Below are positions 37,423-45,010 of a stretch of DNA of 64,000 nucleotides, one piece after another. Source of the stretch: Alphaproteobacteria bacterium (lineage in GTDB: Bacteria > Pseudomonadota > Alphaproteobacteria > Micavibrionales > Micavibrionaceae); contig JAGRIJ010000043.1 of the NCBI GenBank assembly GCA_020443295.1, positions 1-64,000 on the forward strand, given 5' to 3'. A model generated the notes under the pieces. That model worked only from the letters and a program-made list of their open reading frames with translations, had not been told where the DNA came from and ran no database searches. The number at the start of each line of letters is the position of its first letter. The first letter of the stretch is position 1. Position numbers and translations under genes: made by a program.

Positions 37423-38691
37423 ATGAAATTTAACCTTGATTATAACAGCGCCAGCTTTTTTGTTGACCTTCTTGCCCTGACCCTTCTGATCATTCCGTTG
37501 CTATGGGTTTTCCGCAAGCCGCTGGCCCGGCATATTCTTTATATTTTTTCCGGAATTTATCTTCTTTCCTTTATTGCTCCGCGCCTTGCGGTTTTTTATT
37601 TGTTTTACTGGCTGATCGTTTCGGCGCTGCAACGAGCCGTATACATCACCGAGCATAAAGCTGTGAGCCAGCCGGATAATTTATCCGCCGCGGTTGTCAG
37701 CCGTCTGGTTTTCTGGTGCGCGATCATTCTGACCCTGATCCCCATGTTATACTGGAAAATTGATGAATGGAGCCTTGTCACTTTCATTAATCTTCATGCC
37801 AACGATACCTTGGCCCTGCTTAATAAAACCATCTGGGAAATCGACCTTACGCGGAATATTTATGCGCCTATCGGGCTTTCGTTTGCGACATTCCGGGCGC
37901 TTGATCTGATTATAAAAACCTATCTCGGCCTTATCGGGAAACTTTCGGTCGACCGGCTGCTTTTCTACGGGTTTTTTCCGCCGGTCCTGGTTGTCGGCCC
38001 GATTATCGAATATGAGGAAATCTCTGATAAAAACGACCATCCCGGCGTACCTGCGCCGGATGATCTGCTTAACGGCGGGTTCCGGACCGCCTGGGGGTTT
38101 TTCAAGGTTCTGTTTTTAACGTCCCTGCTTCAACCCAGCACCATGATCCTCTCTCATTATCAGGGGCAGGACGTGCTTACGATCTGGATCTATCTTTTTG
38201 TCTATACCTGGTTTTTCTATATTAATTTTTCGGGTTATTCGGATATCGCAATCGGCCTTGCACGGCTTCACGGCTACAAGCTCAAAGAGAACTTCAACAA
38301 CCCGTTTTTTGCCCGGAATGTGGTTGAATTCTGGTCCGGCTGGCATATCAGCCTTTATCGTTTCGCACGGCGGAATATCTTTGTCCCTCTGGGCGGTTAC
38401 CGGAAGGAAAAACATATTTTTGCGATTGCCTGTACCATGGTTGCTATCGCCTTATGGCACAGTCTGAGCCCCTCCATGGTTGTTTACGGGTTTTACCACG
38501 CCGCCGGCGTGATCGCGAACAGGCATTTCAGCGAATGGAGAACGAAAAAAGGGATCAAACTTGATCATCCGCTCGCCCAAGCCCTATGCATCTTTGTTAC
38601 TTATCTCTTCGTCGGGTTCGCCTTTCCGTTAATTACCCTGCCTTTGGGGACGGCCATGTCGTTTTATGCAGCGTTGCTGGGGATCACATAA
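37423..38691 (+). CDS. MBOAT-family O-acyltransferase (DltB/AlgI-like)
   Basis: 422 residues with about ten membrane helices. The MBOAT core is visible: YINFSGYSDIAIGLARLHGYKLKENFNNPF, FWSGWHISLYRFARRNIF and VPLGGYRK. The invariant His346 is in IALWHSLSP, with a second His in YGFYHAAG. This family passes an acyl group from a cytosolic thioester across the membrane. The C-terminus (FYAALLGIT) lacks the FxYxxF acyl-shuttle motif that some MBOATs carry; that motif is on the microprotein at 39928. The stop is two bases before the SGNH gene start. Confidence 0.92.
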   Translation: MKFNLDYNSASFFVDLLALTLLIIPLLWVFRKPLARHILYIFSGIYLLSFIAPRLAVFYLFYWLIVSALQRAVYITEHKAVSQPDNLSAAVVSRLVFWCAIILTLIPMLYWKIDEWSLVTFINLHANDTLALLNKTIWEIDLTRNIYAPIGLSFATFRALDLIIKTYLGLIGKLSVDRLLFYGFFPPVLVVGPIIEYEEISDKNDHPGVPAPDDLLNGGFRTAWGFFKVLFLTSLLQPSTMILSHYQGQDVLTIWIYLFVYTWFFYINFSGYSDIAIGLARLHGYKLKENFNNPFFARNVVEFWSGWHISLYRFARRNIFVPLGGYRKEKHIFAIACTMVAIALWHSLSPSMVVYGFYHAAGVIANRHFSEWRTKKGIKLDHPLAQALCIFVTYLFVGFAFPLITLPLGTAMSFYAALLGIT

Positions 38692-38693
38692 AG

Positions 38694-39938
38694 ATGCGAA
38701 GCATTGACGCTTTTCTGGATATTCTCGGTTACCGCGCCAGTTGGGCGGGGATCGTGCGCATAGCGTTATGGACGGTTCTGTTCCTCTGGCTGGCCGGGCT
38801 TATGATTCCCGAACGTGCACGGCAAGACCTGTTTTCGACGAATGTTGCAGGGCTGCCTATTTCCCCGATGATTACGCTGGAAAGCGATCCGGCTTTTATC
38901 CGGGACGTTCCTCTTCCCGAGAAGGGTAAGCATTTCCGGATTGCGTGGATCTCGGATTCCTCGTCTATTCTTTACAAGCCCGGAGCGAAGCTTATTGATC
39001 TGACCAAAATGGGGGATCATAAGCTTCTGGCCGTTAAAACTCTCGAGGCTCTCAGGGGGCTTGGCCTGGCAAATGCGCATATCGACCTTTTCCTGCGCGT
39101 GTCTTTGCGGTGCCTTGAAACATACACCCTGACCAAGCTAGCGCTCGAACGTCACCCCGATCTTCTCATCATTTCAGTCAGCCCCGTATTTATTTTTAAC
39201 AATCACGCCGTATTTAAGGGAGACAGCCACTTTGCAAAAGCCAGCGCAGTCTGGGGCAAAAATATCGATACATGGCCGTGGCTTTTCCTCATGCCCTCTC
39301 CTGCGGATCATCTCTGGGCCCTTCTGACGCACCGGTTTACAGTCTTCTCGCAAGCCCCTGTGTATGCAGAGGAGATCGATGCCCTGAAACACGACTTCTG
39401 GACCTCCCTTTTTCCACCTCTAAAGAATACCCAGAATGGCGAAAAAGAAGACTCCATGACAGAAAACTCCCTCGTTTTTTGGGTAATACAGAGATATCTG
39501 AAAGGCGATCTCTCGGTTCTCCTGAACGATAAGAACGAAACGGTCAATTCGAAATGGTATCGCCAGGTTATCCGGCTTAGTGATTTTGGTGAAAATTCTT
39601 TCAATCACCTGATCGTGAGAAAGACCCTTGAGACCCTCAAGAACAGCGGGGTAAAGGCTATCATTTATATCGAACAGGCCTCTCAGGCGATGAAAGACGA
39701 TCCGGGTGCGTGGGCTATCTACCAGCACGTCAAAGACACGTTCCGGGCTTATGAGAAAGAGTACGGCAGCGACAAGATACGGTTTATCATCGATGTTCCG
39801 CCGGACGTTCTGGCCAAGGCTGTTTATGTGACGGACGATGATATCCATTTCGAGCAGGAAGGCGATATGGACAAGTTTCTGGCGCAGCAAATTTTCGAGC
39901 TATCCAAGGAACCGGAGGGGACAAAAAATGAGCATTAA
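38694..39938 (+). CDS. SGNH-fold acyltransferase-like protein (DltD/AlgX-like)
   Basis: 414 residues from ATG 38694; a longer frame overlaps the MBOAT gene. An N-terminal membrane anchor (about 18-40, WAGIVRIALWTVLFLWLAGL) leaves the rest periplasmic. SGNH catalytic elements are ISDSSS (Ser89) in the GDS position and a late DDIHF (Asp382, His385). In Dlt- and alginate-type systems this partner takes the acyl group exported by the MBOAT and delivers it to the polymer. It overlaps the microprotein gene by 11 bases. Confidence 0.78.
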   Translation: MRSIDAFLDILGYRASWAGIVRIALWTVLFLWLAGLMIPERARQDLFSTNVAGLPISPMITLESDPAFIRDVPLPEKGKHFRIAWISDSSSILYKPGAKLIDLTKMGDHKLLAVKTLEALRGLGLANAHIDLFLRVSLRCLETYTLTKLALERHPDLLIISVSPVFIFNNHAVFKGDSHFAKASAVWGKNIDTWPWLFLMPSPADHLWALLTHRFTVFSQAPVYAEEIDALKHDFWTSLFPPLKNTQNGEKEDSMTENSLVFWVIQRYLKGDLSVLLNDKNETVNSKWYRQVIRLSDFGENSFNHLIVRKTLETLKNSGVKAIIYIEQASQAMKDDPGAWAIYQHVKDTFRAYEKEYGSDKIRFIIDVPPDVLAKAVYVTDDDIHFEQEGDMDKFLAQQIFELSKEPEGTKNEH

Positions 39939-40092
39939 GATAAACGAATCCCTCCATGAAAAGCCGCCTGGAAAGCGCTGTTTAAAAGATTATTTGCTGG
40001 AAGCCGTGCTCGGTTTTTTCTTTGCATTGCTTATGGGTATAGCTTATTTTGGCTCAGGCTTTGAGCTTGAGTTTATTTATCAGGGATTTTGA
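39928..40092 (+). CDS. 54-residue DltX-like membrane microprotein with C-terminal FxYxxF
   Basis: ATG 39928 is preceded by GGAGGGG and overlaps the SGNH gene end. A positively charged N-terminus (PPGKRCLK) precedes a single membrane helix (about 22-43, LLEAVLGFFFALLMGIAYFG), predicting N-in/C-out topology. The last six residues are F49-I50-Y51-Q52-G53-F54, an exact FxYxxF hexapeptide. That C-terminal motif is the known acyl-shuttle of DltX-type microproteins, in which the Tyr receives the acyl group from the MBOAT and hands it to the SGNH Ser. It is often missed because of its size. Motif, topology and gene order agree; function is inferred. Confidence 0.78.
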   Translation: MSIKINESLHEKPPGKRCLKDYLLEAVLGFFFALLMGIAYFGSGFELEFIYQGF

Positions 40093-40093
40093 G

Positions 40094-41038
40094 ATGTCCG
40101 TTACGGTTAAAGAAATTACACAAAAATCACTTCCACCACTCGTCGAGCAGTTGATGAACGACATTCTGGAGAAGAACCCGCTGCATAAGAAAATCGTTTC
40201 CGTTTCTCTGGAGAAGATGACGCAGGAGGAGATTGACAATCTTGAAACCTATATCAAGTTCAACATGAAAAAAGGACTTACGGTCGATTATCTTTCGGAG
40301 TCCTATCTGATGTTCGTGTTCGACACGATGAAGGAGCAGCTATACTTCCAGAAGCACAAAAAATACAGATTTTCGACGCTCGCAGAAGTGGCCGACAGCG
40401 TTTATCACGACCCGGATTATATGTCCAAATATGTCTATGGGATTGCCGTCTCCTGCTTTATCTGGCCGCACCATCTGGGCATGCTGCGCTATTTCAACGA
40501 AACGGTTCCTACACAGAAAAAAGGCACTTATCTGGAAATCGGGCCGGGGCATGGCTTGTTTTTCATGAGCGCCCTTGCCAATACTGGATTCGATCACTTC
40601 GTCGGTCTTGATATCAGCGAGACCAGCCTTGGCCAAACCAAGGAGATCGTTGATTTCTTTCTTCCCGACAAGGGGTCGAAGTACTCTTTGCAGCTCAAGG
40701 ACTTTCTCGATGCGGATCAATTGGAATCCAACAGCTATGACGCCGTGGTGACAGGAGAAGTCATCGAGCATGTCGAGGAGCCGGAACTTTTCCTGCGCCG
40801 GATTGCGGAGATCGCGAAACCCGATGCCTATATCTATCTGACTACATGCTGCAACGCGGCTGTGATCGACCATATCTACCTCTTCCGCACCCCCAAGGAG
40901 GTCGAGGATATGATGGATGAGTGTGGACTTAAGGTGGTTAAGCCGTTTTATCTGCCTTATGAAGGCAAGTCCGTCGAGGAGTGTCTTGAAAAAGACCTTC
41001 CGATGAGTCTGGCTTACGTGTTGCAGAAAAAATCCTAG
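40094..41038 (+). CDS. Class I SAM-dependent methyltransferase
   Basis: 314 residues from ATG 40094, one base after the microprotein stop. Motif I is YLEIGPGHGLFFMSALA (about 145-160), followed by GLDISETSL, YDAVVTGEVIEHVEEPELFLRRIA and AYIYLTTCCNAAVIDHIYLF. It has an N-terminal helical region of about 130 residues. It may methylate the acyl group (compare the O-methylation of glyceryl units in FkbG pathways) or the polymer; neither is shown. Its stop overlaps the FkbH stop on the other strand (CTAG at 41035-41038). Confidence 0.85.
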   Translation: MSVTVKEITQKSLPPLVEQLMNDILEKNPLHKKIVSVSLEKMTQEEIDNLETYIKFNMKKGLTVDYLSESYLMFVFDTMKEQLYFQKHKKYRFSTLAEVADSVYHDPDYMSKYVYGIAVSCFIWPHHLGMLRYFNETVPTQKKGTYLEIGPGHGLFFMSALANTGFDHFVGLDISETSLGQTKEIVDFFLPDKGSKYSLQLKDFLDADQLESNSYDAVVTGEVIEHVEEPELFLRRIAEIAKPDAYIYLTTCCNAAVIDHIYLFRTPKEVEDMMDECGLKVVKPFYLPYEGKSVEECLEKDLPMSLAYVLQKKS

Positions 41039-42831
41039 GCTGCGGACCGGCTTTCCAACAAGCTCAAGCTTGTATCAATATAGTCGGGCACGTCGATTAT
41101 CTGGCCTTTTTGGAACGCCCAACTGCCTTCCTCTCCTGTGGCTTCGAAGCCGTGCCTTTTGTAGAGGTCTTCGACCATTTTGTTCTTCTGCGTCGGGAGG
41201 TATTTTCCCCGGACTGTTTGCGCTCCTTTCTGACGTGCGGCTTCAATCACCTGCGCCAAGAAAGCTGTATCGGCCCCGCGGCCAAGAACACGGCAACTCA
41301 TCAACATTGTATCGATGTCCCAGACCTTTGCATCTTCCGGGTTTTTCTTCAGAATTGCAACCCCCACAAGGCCGTATTCCCCGTAACGGTCTTCGATCTC
41401 GGTTGCGAGCACAATTGAGTCCGGTGAATCCGAAAGAGCTTTTACCTCTTCCTGGGTGCGCCGGATCGTCGTCAGGTTAAACTGATTGGTTTTATTGATC
41501 AGCTGTGTCGTTCTTGCGAGGTGTTGGCTATCGACTTCGAAGACCTTTACCTTCAAACCCAAACTGGCCCGGAACTCGTCCTCGCTGACCTGTTCGGATG
41601 CCTGCTTGCGAACCGCCTCCTCCGCCATCATGCGGGTGCGCGCCCGGTCTTCCTTGGTCACTTCGCCCAGATCAAAGAGGCCCGTGTTTTTCAGGAGGCC
41701 CGGATATTCCGCCAGTTCCTCGGGCACCAGAAAACAGGTTACCTCGGGCAAGCGCTCCTGTACTTCACCGATTTCCTTCTTGTTGTCGTCAACAAACACC
41801 AGCGCATCGAGCCCGATATTCAGTTTTTTTGCGATGTTCCTTATGCCTTCGACCTTGGAGATCCAGTTAATTTCCATCGCGGAAAAGTGATCGCGCCGCA
41901 GAATCATCGCGTCATGCCTGTCGAGAACTTCGAGCACATCTTCCTCGTTATTCTTGCTGGCAATGGCAAGCATGATCCCCTGTTTTTGAAGATGCAGCAT
42001 ATGTTTCTGGAAGTCCCGGAAAGCCAGTCCAGGAAAATCGTTACCGATTTCAATGCCGCCCAGACCGTCTTCGCCGATAATGCCGCCCCACATGGTGTTG
42101 TCGGCATCCAGAACGATGCATTTTTTTGCGCTGATTTTCCCGGCTGCAATGATGCGCGCCAGCACTTTTCCAATCTGAAAGCCGAACTGTTCGGTATAGG
42201 GCTGTCGGTAGAGATACCATTTGCGCGGGTCGTGCGCAGGATCCGAACCCGCGACCGTTACCAGACCTGCAAGATCAAAAAGCTTGAGGCCTTCGATTGT
42301 TTCAAGTTCATTGTTCCATATTTCCAGCAGGTGATTGTAGACCTGCTGCCCCTTTTCAGACTGGCCGAGTTCCTGAAGATCGAAAGCGTTCAGGGACGGG
42401 TAAGGCGGATTGGAAACAATTATCGTGCCGCCGTATTTGCCGCGCAGCATTCTTACGGACTGGGCCAACTGTCGTATTTCCTGCGCCATGCGTTCAAAAC
42501 TTTTCTCGTCCTGCTGCAAAGCGCCTTCCAGCGCATCGGACTGGATATCTTCCAGACGCCAGAGCATTATTAAAATGTCGAATTCATAATCCCTGTCCAG
42601 TACAGCCTTGTGGTCGATGCAAAACTGATGAAGCTGGTTATAGGGACCTGCGACCACATCCGGCGCCTTAAACCCTTTGTTCAGGAGGCCACCTCCGACA
42701 TGGGGAATGAGGTTATCGACTGTAAAACTTCCGGCAAGCCCCACCCTGATATCGCTGGGCTGTCCGGGGTTATCCTTCAAAGACCGGCTGTATGTGCGCC
42801 AGAGAGCAAGAGTTTTTCCCAGATCGTTCAT
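41035..42831 (-). CDS. FkbH-like HAD phosphatase with GNAT-like tail
   Basis: About 598 residues from ATG 42831 (GGGAATAACGCAA before it; ATG 42849 is an alternative). An N-terminal SGNH-like domain (VGLAGSFTVDNL...) of the kind found in long FkbH proteins is followed by a HAD-IIIC domain. That domain has DxDxT motif LDADNTMWGG (D242, D244), IASKNNEEDV and FVDDNKKE. A GNAT-like C-domain (about 440-590) carries SCRVLGRGADTAFLA. Characterised FkbH proteins dephosphorylate 1,3-bisphosphoglycerate and load glyceryl onto a carrier protein. A stand-alone ACP lies in the same locus, so glyceryl-ACP formation is the obvious proposal. Confidence 0.88.
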   Translation of the reverse strand: MNDLGKTLALWRTYSRSLKDNPGQPSDIRVGLAGSFTVDNLIPHVGGGLLNKGFKAPDVVAGPYNQLHQFCIDHKAVLDRDYEFDILIMLWRLEDIQSDALEGALQQDEKSFERMAQEIRQLAQSVRMLRGKYGGTIIVSNPPYPSLNAFDLQELGQSEKGQQVYNHLLEIWNNELETIEGLKLFDLAGLVTVAGSDPAHDPRKWYLYRQPYTEQFGFQIGKVLARIIAAGKISAKKCIVLDADNTMWGGIIGEDGLGGIEIGNDFPGLAFRDFQKHMLHLQKQGIMLAIASKNNEEDVLEVLDRHDAMILRRDHFSAMEINWISKVEGIRNIAKKLNIGLDALVFVDDNKKEIGEVQERLPEVTCFLVPEELAEYPGLLKNTGLFDLGEVTKEDRARTRMMAEEAVRKQASEQVSEDEFRASLGLKVKVFEVDSQHLARTTQLINKTNQFNLTTIRRTQEEVKALSDSPDSIVLATEIEDRYGEYGLVGVAILKKNPEDAKVWDIDTMLMSCRVLGRGADTAFLAQVIEAARQKGAQTVRGKYLPTQKNKMVEDLYKRHGFEATGEEGSWAFQKGQIIDVPDYIDTSLSLLESRSAA

Positions 42832-42988
42832 TTGCGTTATTCCCGACATTCTTAATGAGCTTAATGAGCAGCCCTGAACTCTAAACTTTTCAGGTTTTAA
42901 CATACAGAGCCAAACTCAGGCAATCACGAGATATTTTCATGATTTTTCCGCCTTTGCGCCTGTTAAATTCCCATATCGGACAAATTGT

Positions 42989-43018
42989 TTGCGGGCGTCT
43001 TTGCAAAACAGCTATAGT
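42989..43018 (+). promoter_or_regulatory. Predicted promoter of first HEGTH gene
   Basis: TTGCGG (42989-42994), an 18-base spacer and TATAGT (43013-43018), 52 bases before ATG 43070. It resembles the promoters at 44452 and 46471. Confidence 0.35.
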
Positions 43019-43069
43019 GCAAGAAAAAAGCTTACTCGACATTGATTGATCAGTTTTGCGGGTTTTGGC

Positions 43070-44398
43070 ATGGGTACTGGCGGTTCAAGCGGATTTCGTG
43101 AAGGCGTGCGCGCTGCGACGAGTCTTCCCGTTGTCTTTCTCAATCCTGCCGACTTTCATCGCGAGCATTATCTCAAAACACATGAAGTCCATCCTGACGA
43201 TCTTGTAAAAGCGCGTGAGGTTATCCGGCAACAGGGAGTCGATCCCAGCGGATTTAGCGACCGGCAGCTTGCCATTCTTGTCAGGCGTTCTCTGGCCGGA
43301 CCGTTCGGTCATGCCATGACCGTCGATAATCTTGAAGGCAAAAGCATCCGTATTTGCCTTGCCAACGGGCCGGAAGGCTCGATACACGGCCATAGCGATG
43401 TCCTTCTTGCGCGTGCAGGGATCGATTTGGCCCGGGTCAGCGCCATTCCGGGGTGGGAGCAGTACCGGGAACGCATCATCGGCATTCACGAGGGAACCCA
43501 TTGCGATCAGGATATGGACACGAAGGGGATGACCGATGAGCAAAAAGATATTTTTTTACTGGGCCGGGAAGCAGAAGGCGACCGGGCAGCCGTCCAGTGG
43601 CTGAGGCAAAATAATCTGAATGAACTGGCTCAGGCGCTTATTGATATCCGGGCTCTTACGACTGTGGAGGACCGTGACGATGTGCGCCACGCGACCTCTA
43701 TCTTGATCGATCACCCCGACGTTCATTCCAGCCAAGCCCATATCGATGCGGCCCGCGACATCAAGTTCCAGATGGTGATCGCAGTTGCCGCTGACCGGAA
43801 ACTGACTATGGAACAGGCTATTGATATGTTTATTCACCGGAGGGATGAGTTTGTCGGGCATGTCGACCGCCTTCTTGCCCGCGGAGCTTTCAATCCGTCC
43901 AGAAACACTGAAGTTAATAATAATCCTTATATTGAGGAGTATATCCGGGCCTATGCCGGGGCCTATCACAGACAGATTATGGACCGCCGCCTTACGCCGA
44001 CCCCTGGCGCGCCTGCCTTGCATCATGCTGTTCCCGGCGGCTCTCACGGCAGTCTGGACACCGCAGAGGGAGACGATGCCGCCCGTTATGCCTTTTCAGA
44101 GCCCGATGAAGAAGATGACCTTACGGAACCAGCCGATACCACCGAAGATGCCATTGCGGTTGCTGTGGATGACCAGATACCCGGCGGCCGCGGAGCGCCT
44201 GTCATCCACCTGAGCGATGAAAGCGGCGCCCTCTTGACTATTGACGGCCTCAGCGCTCCCGATTACTGGCGGCAAATCGCCGACCGGGATCTGGCTTTGC
44301 AGAGGCTTGAAGTGACTGGAGGCGTCACGGGGGCACAAATGGTTGAAAATCAAGCAGTTTCTCCAGTTTTGGCTGGCGGCAACAGCAAATGGACCTGA
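43070..44398 (+). CDS. HEGTH-family zinc-peptidase-like protein, copy 1
   Basis: 442 residues from ATG 43070; a TTG at 43046 is possible, but the paralogues also begin MG. The conserved block is IPGWEQYRERIIGIHEGTHCDQ with H140, E141 and H144, then 22 residues to E167 in REAEGDRA, a gluzincin-like HExxH...E arrangement. Family elements on either side are an N-terminal VVFLNPADFHREHY, and after the zinc site ALIDIRAL, RGAF and NPYIEEYIRAYAGAYHRQI. A linker then leads to a conserved C-terminal tail (GAPVIHLSDESGALLTIDGL...ADRDLALQRLEV). No signal peptide or membrane segment is present. I do not recognise the family by name. Confidence 0.7.
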   Translation: MGTGGSSGFREGVRAATSLPVVFLNPADFHREHYLKTHEVHPDDLVKAREVIRQQGVDPSGFSDRQLAILVRRSLAGPFGHAMTVDNLEGKSIRICLANGPEGSIHGHSDVLLARAGIDLARVSAIPGWEQYRERIIGIHEGTHCDQDMDTKGMTDEQKDIFLLGREAEGDRAAVQWLRQNNLNELAQALIDIRALTTVEDRDDVRHATSILIDHPDVHSSQAHIDAARDIKFQMVIAVAADRKLTMEQAIDMFIHRRDEFVGHVDRLLARGAFNPSRNTEVNNNPYIEEYIRAYAGAYHRQIMDRRLTPTPGAPALHHAVPGGSHGSLDTAEGDDAARYAFSEPDEEDDLTEPADTTEDAIAVAVDDQIPGGRGAPVIHLSDESGALLTIDGLSAPDYWRQIADRDLALQRLEVTGGVTGAQMVENQAVSPVLAGGNSKWT

Positions 44399-44451
44399 AA
44401 AGCGGATTTTTGTGTCGATTATGTCGTTGATTTGATAGAGGTTTTATTTCT

Positions 44452-44481
44452 TTGCATTCTGGATGCAAAAAAAAATATAAT
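44452..44481 (+). promoter_or_regulatory. Predicted promoter of lipoprotein/HEGTH-2 operon, with inverted repeat
   Basis: TTGCAT (44452-44457), an 18-base spacer and a perfect TATAAT (44476-44481), 31 bases before ATG 44513. A perfect inverted repeat TTTGCAT-TCTGG-ATGCAAA (44451-44469) overlaps the -35 and looks like an operator. Confidence 0.45.
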
Positions 44482-44512
44482 GGATGTGAAGCTATTAAGA
44501 GACTGTTAATTT

Positions 44513-44977
44513 ATGACAAAAAGAAACGTCTATCTTGGAGGAGCGCTCGCTACTGCCCTTATTTTGGCAGGAGGCTGTGCCAGCGCTGACCATTCCGCCG
44601 ATCAAGCGAGCGGCGATAAGGACGCCTCAACGATATCTGTTACAACACATGATGACGGCAGTTTTACTATTCAGAGCACTCCGGGCGCGGAAAATGGGTT
44701 TTCAATTCCCGAACAGGTTGTAACTCCTACTTTTAAGCCTCCCCCAAAGAAAGGGGACGGTACCGAGGGTGAAGGCCCTGCTCAAGAGGAACCTCAGGCA
44801 GGCCCTGACAGTTCCTTGCGCGTTGAAAAATACGGCGAGGACGGCGCTTTTGTTATTTCAAAAGAACCGGGCGAGGGAGGAGGATTTCGCATTCCTCCGC
44901 AGGTTGTCGTTCCGACTTTCAGCCCGGATGATGATCCGCATCCGCAAGCACACACAACAATCGACCACGAACCATAA
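44513..44977 (+). CDS. Lipoprotein with duplicated motif
   Basis: 154 residues. The signal ends in a lipobox-like LILAGGC (mature Cys about residue 23). The mature part is Asp/Gly/Pro-rich and holds two copies of a 35-residue unit. The first reads ISVTTHDDGSFTI...GFSIPEQVVTPTFKP and the second LRVEKYGEDGAFVI...GFRIPPQVVVPTFSP, separated by a low-complexity acidic linker. No known domain is recognised. It is 33 bases upstream of HEGTH copy 2 on the same transcript, so it may serve the same process. Confidence 0.65.
   Translation: MTKRNVYLGGALATALILAGGCASADHSADQASGDKDASTISVTTHDDGSFTIQSTPGAENGFSIPEQVVTPTFKPPPKKGDGTEGEGPAQEEPQAGPDSSLRVEKYGEDGAFVISKEPGEGGGFRIPPQVVVPTFSPDDDPHPQAHTTIDHEP
44634..44935 (+). 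repeat. Two-copy internal repeat in the lipoprotein
   Basis: Two diverged 35-codon units, at about 44634-44738 and 44817-44921, encode DG-(S/A)-F-x-I, then GF-x-IP-x-QVV-x-PTF. The second copy retains all the key residues of the first, which implies selection on the repeat. Confidence 0.6.
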
Positions 44978-45010
44978 AAGGATCATAAAAAAAGGGTAAG
45001 GTGAAGGGAA

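Noticed and set aside
43070..43090. MG-start of HEGTH proteins as a eukaryotic myristoylation signal
   Set aside because: Only copy 1 has Ser at the required position; copies 2 and 3 do not, so the match is probably chance.
44451..44469. Hairpin TTTGCAT/ATGCAAA as a terminator of HEGTH copy 1
   Set aside because: It is followed by A residues rather than T and overlaps a good -35/-10 pair, so an operator/promoter reading is better.
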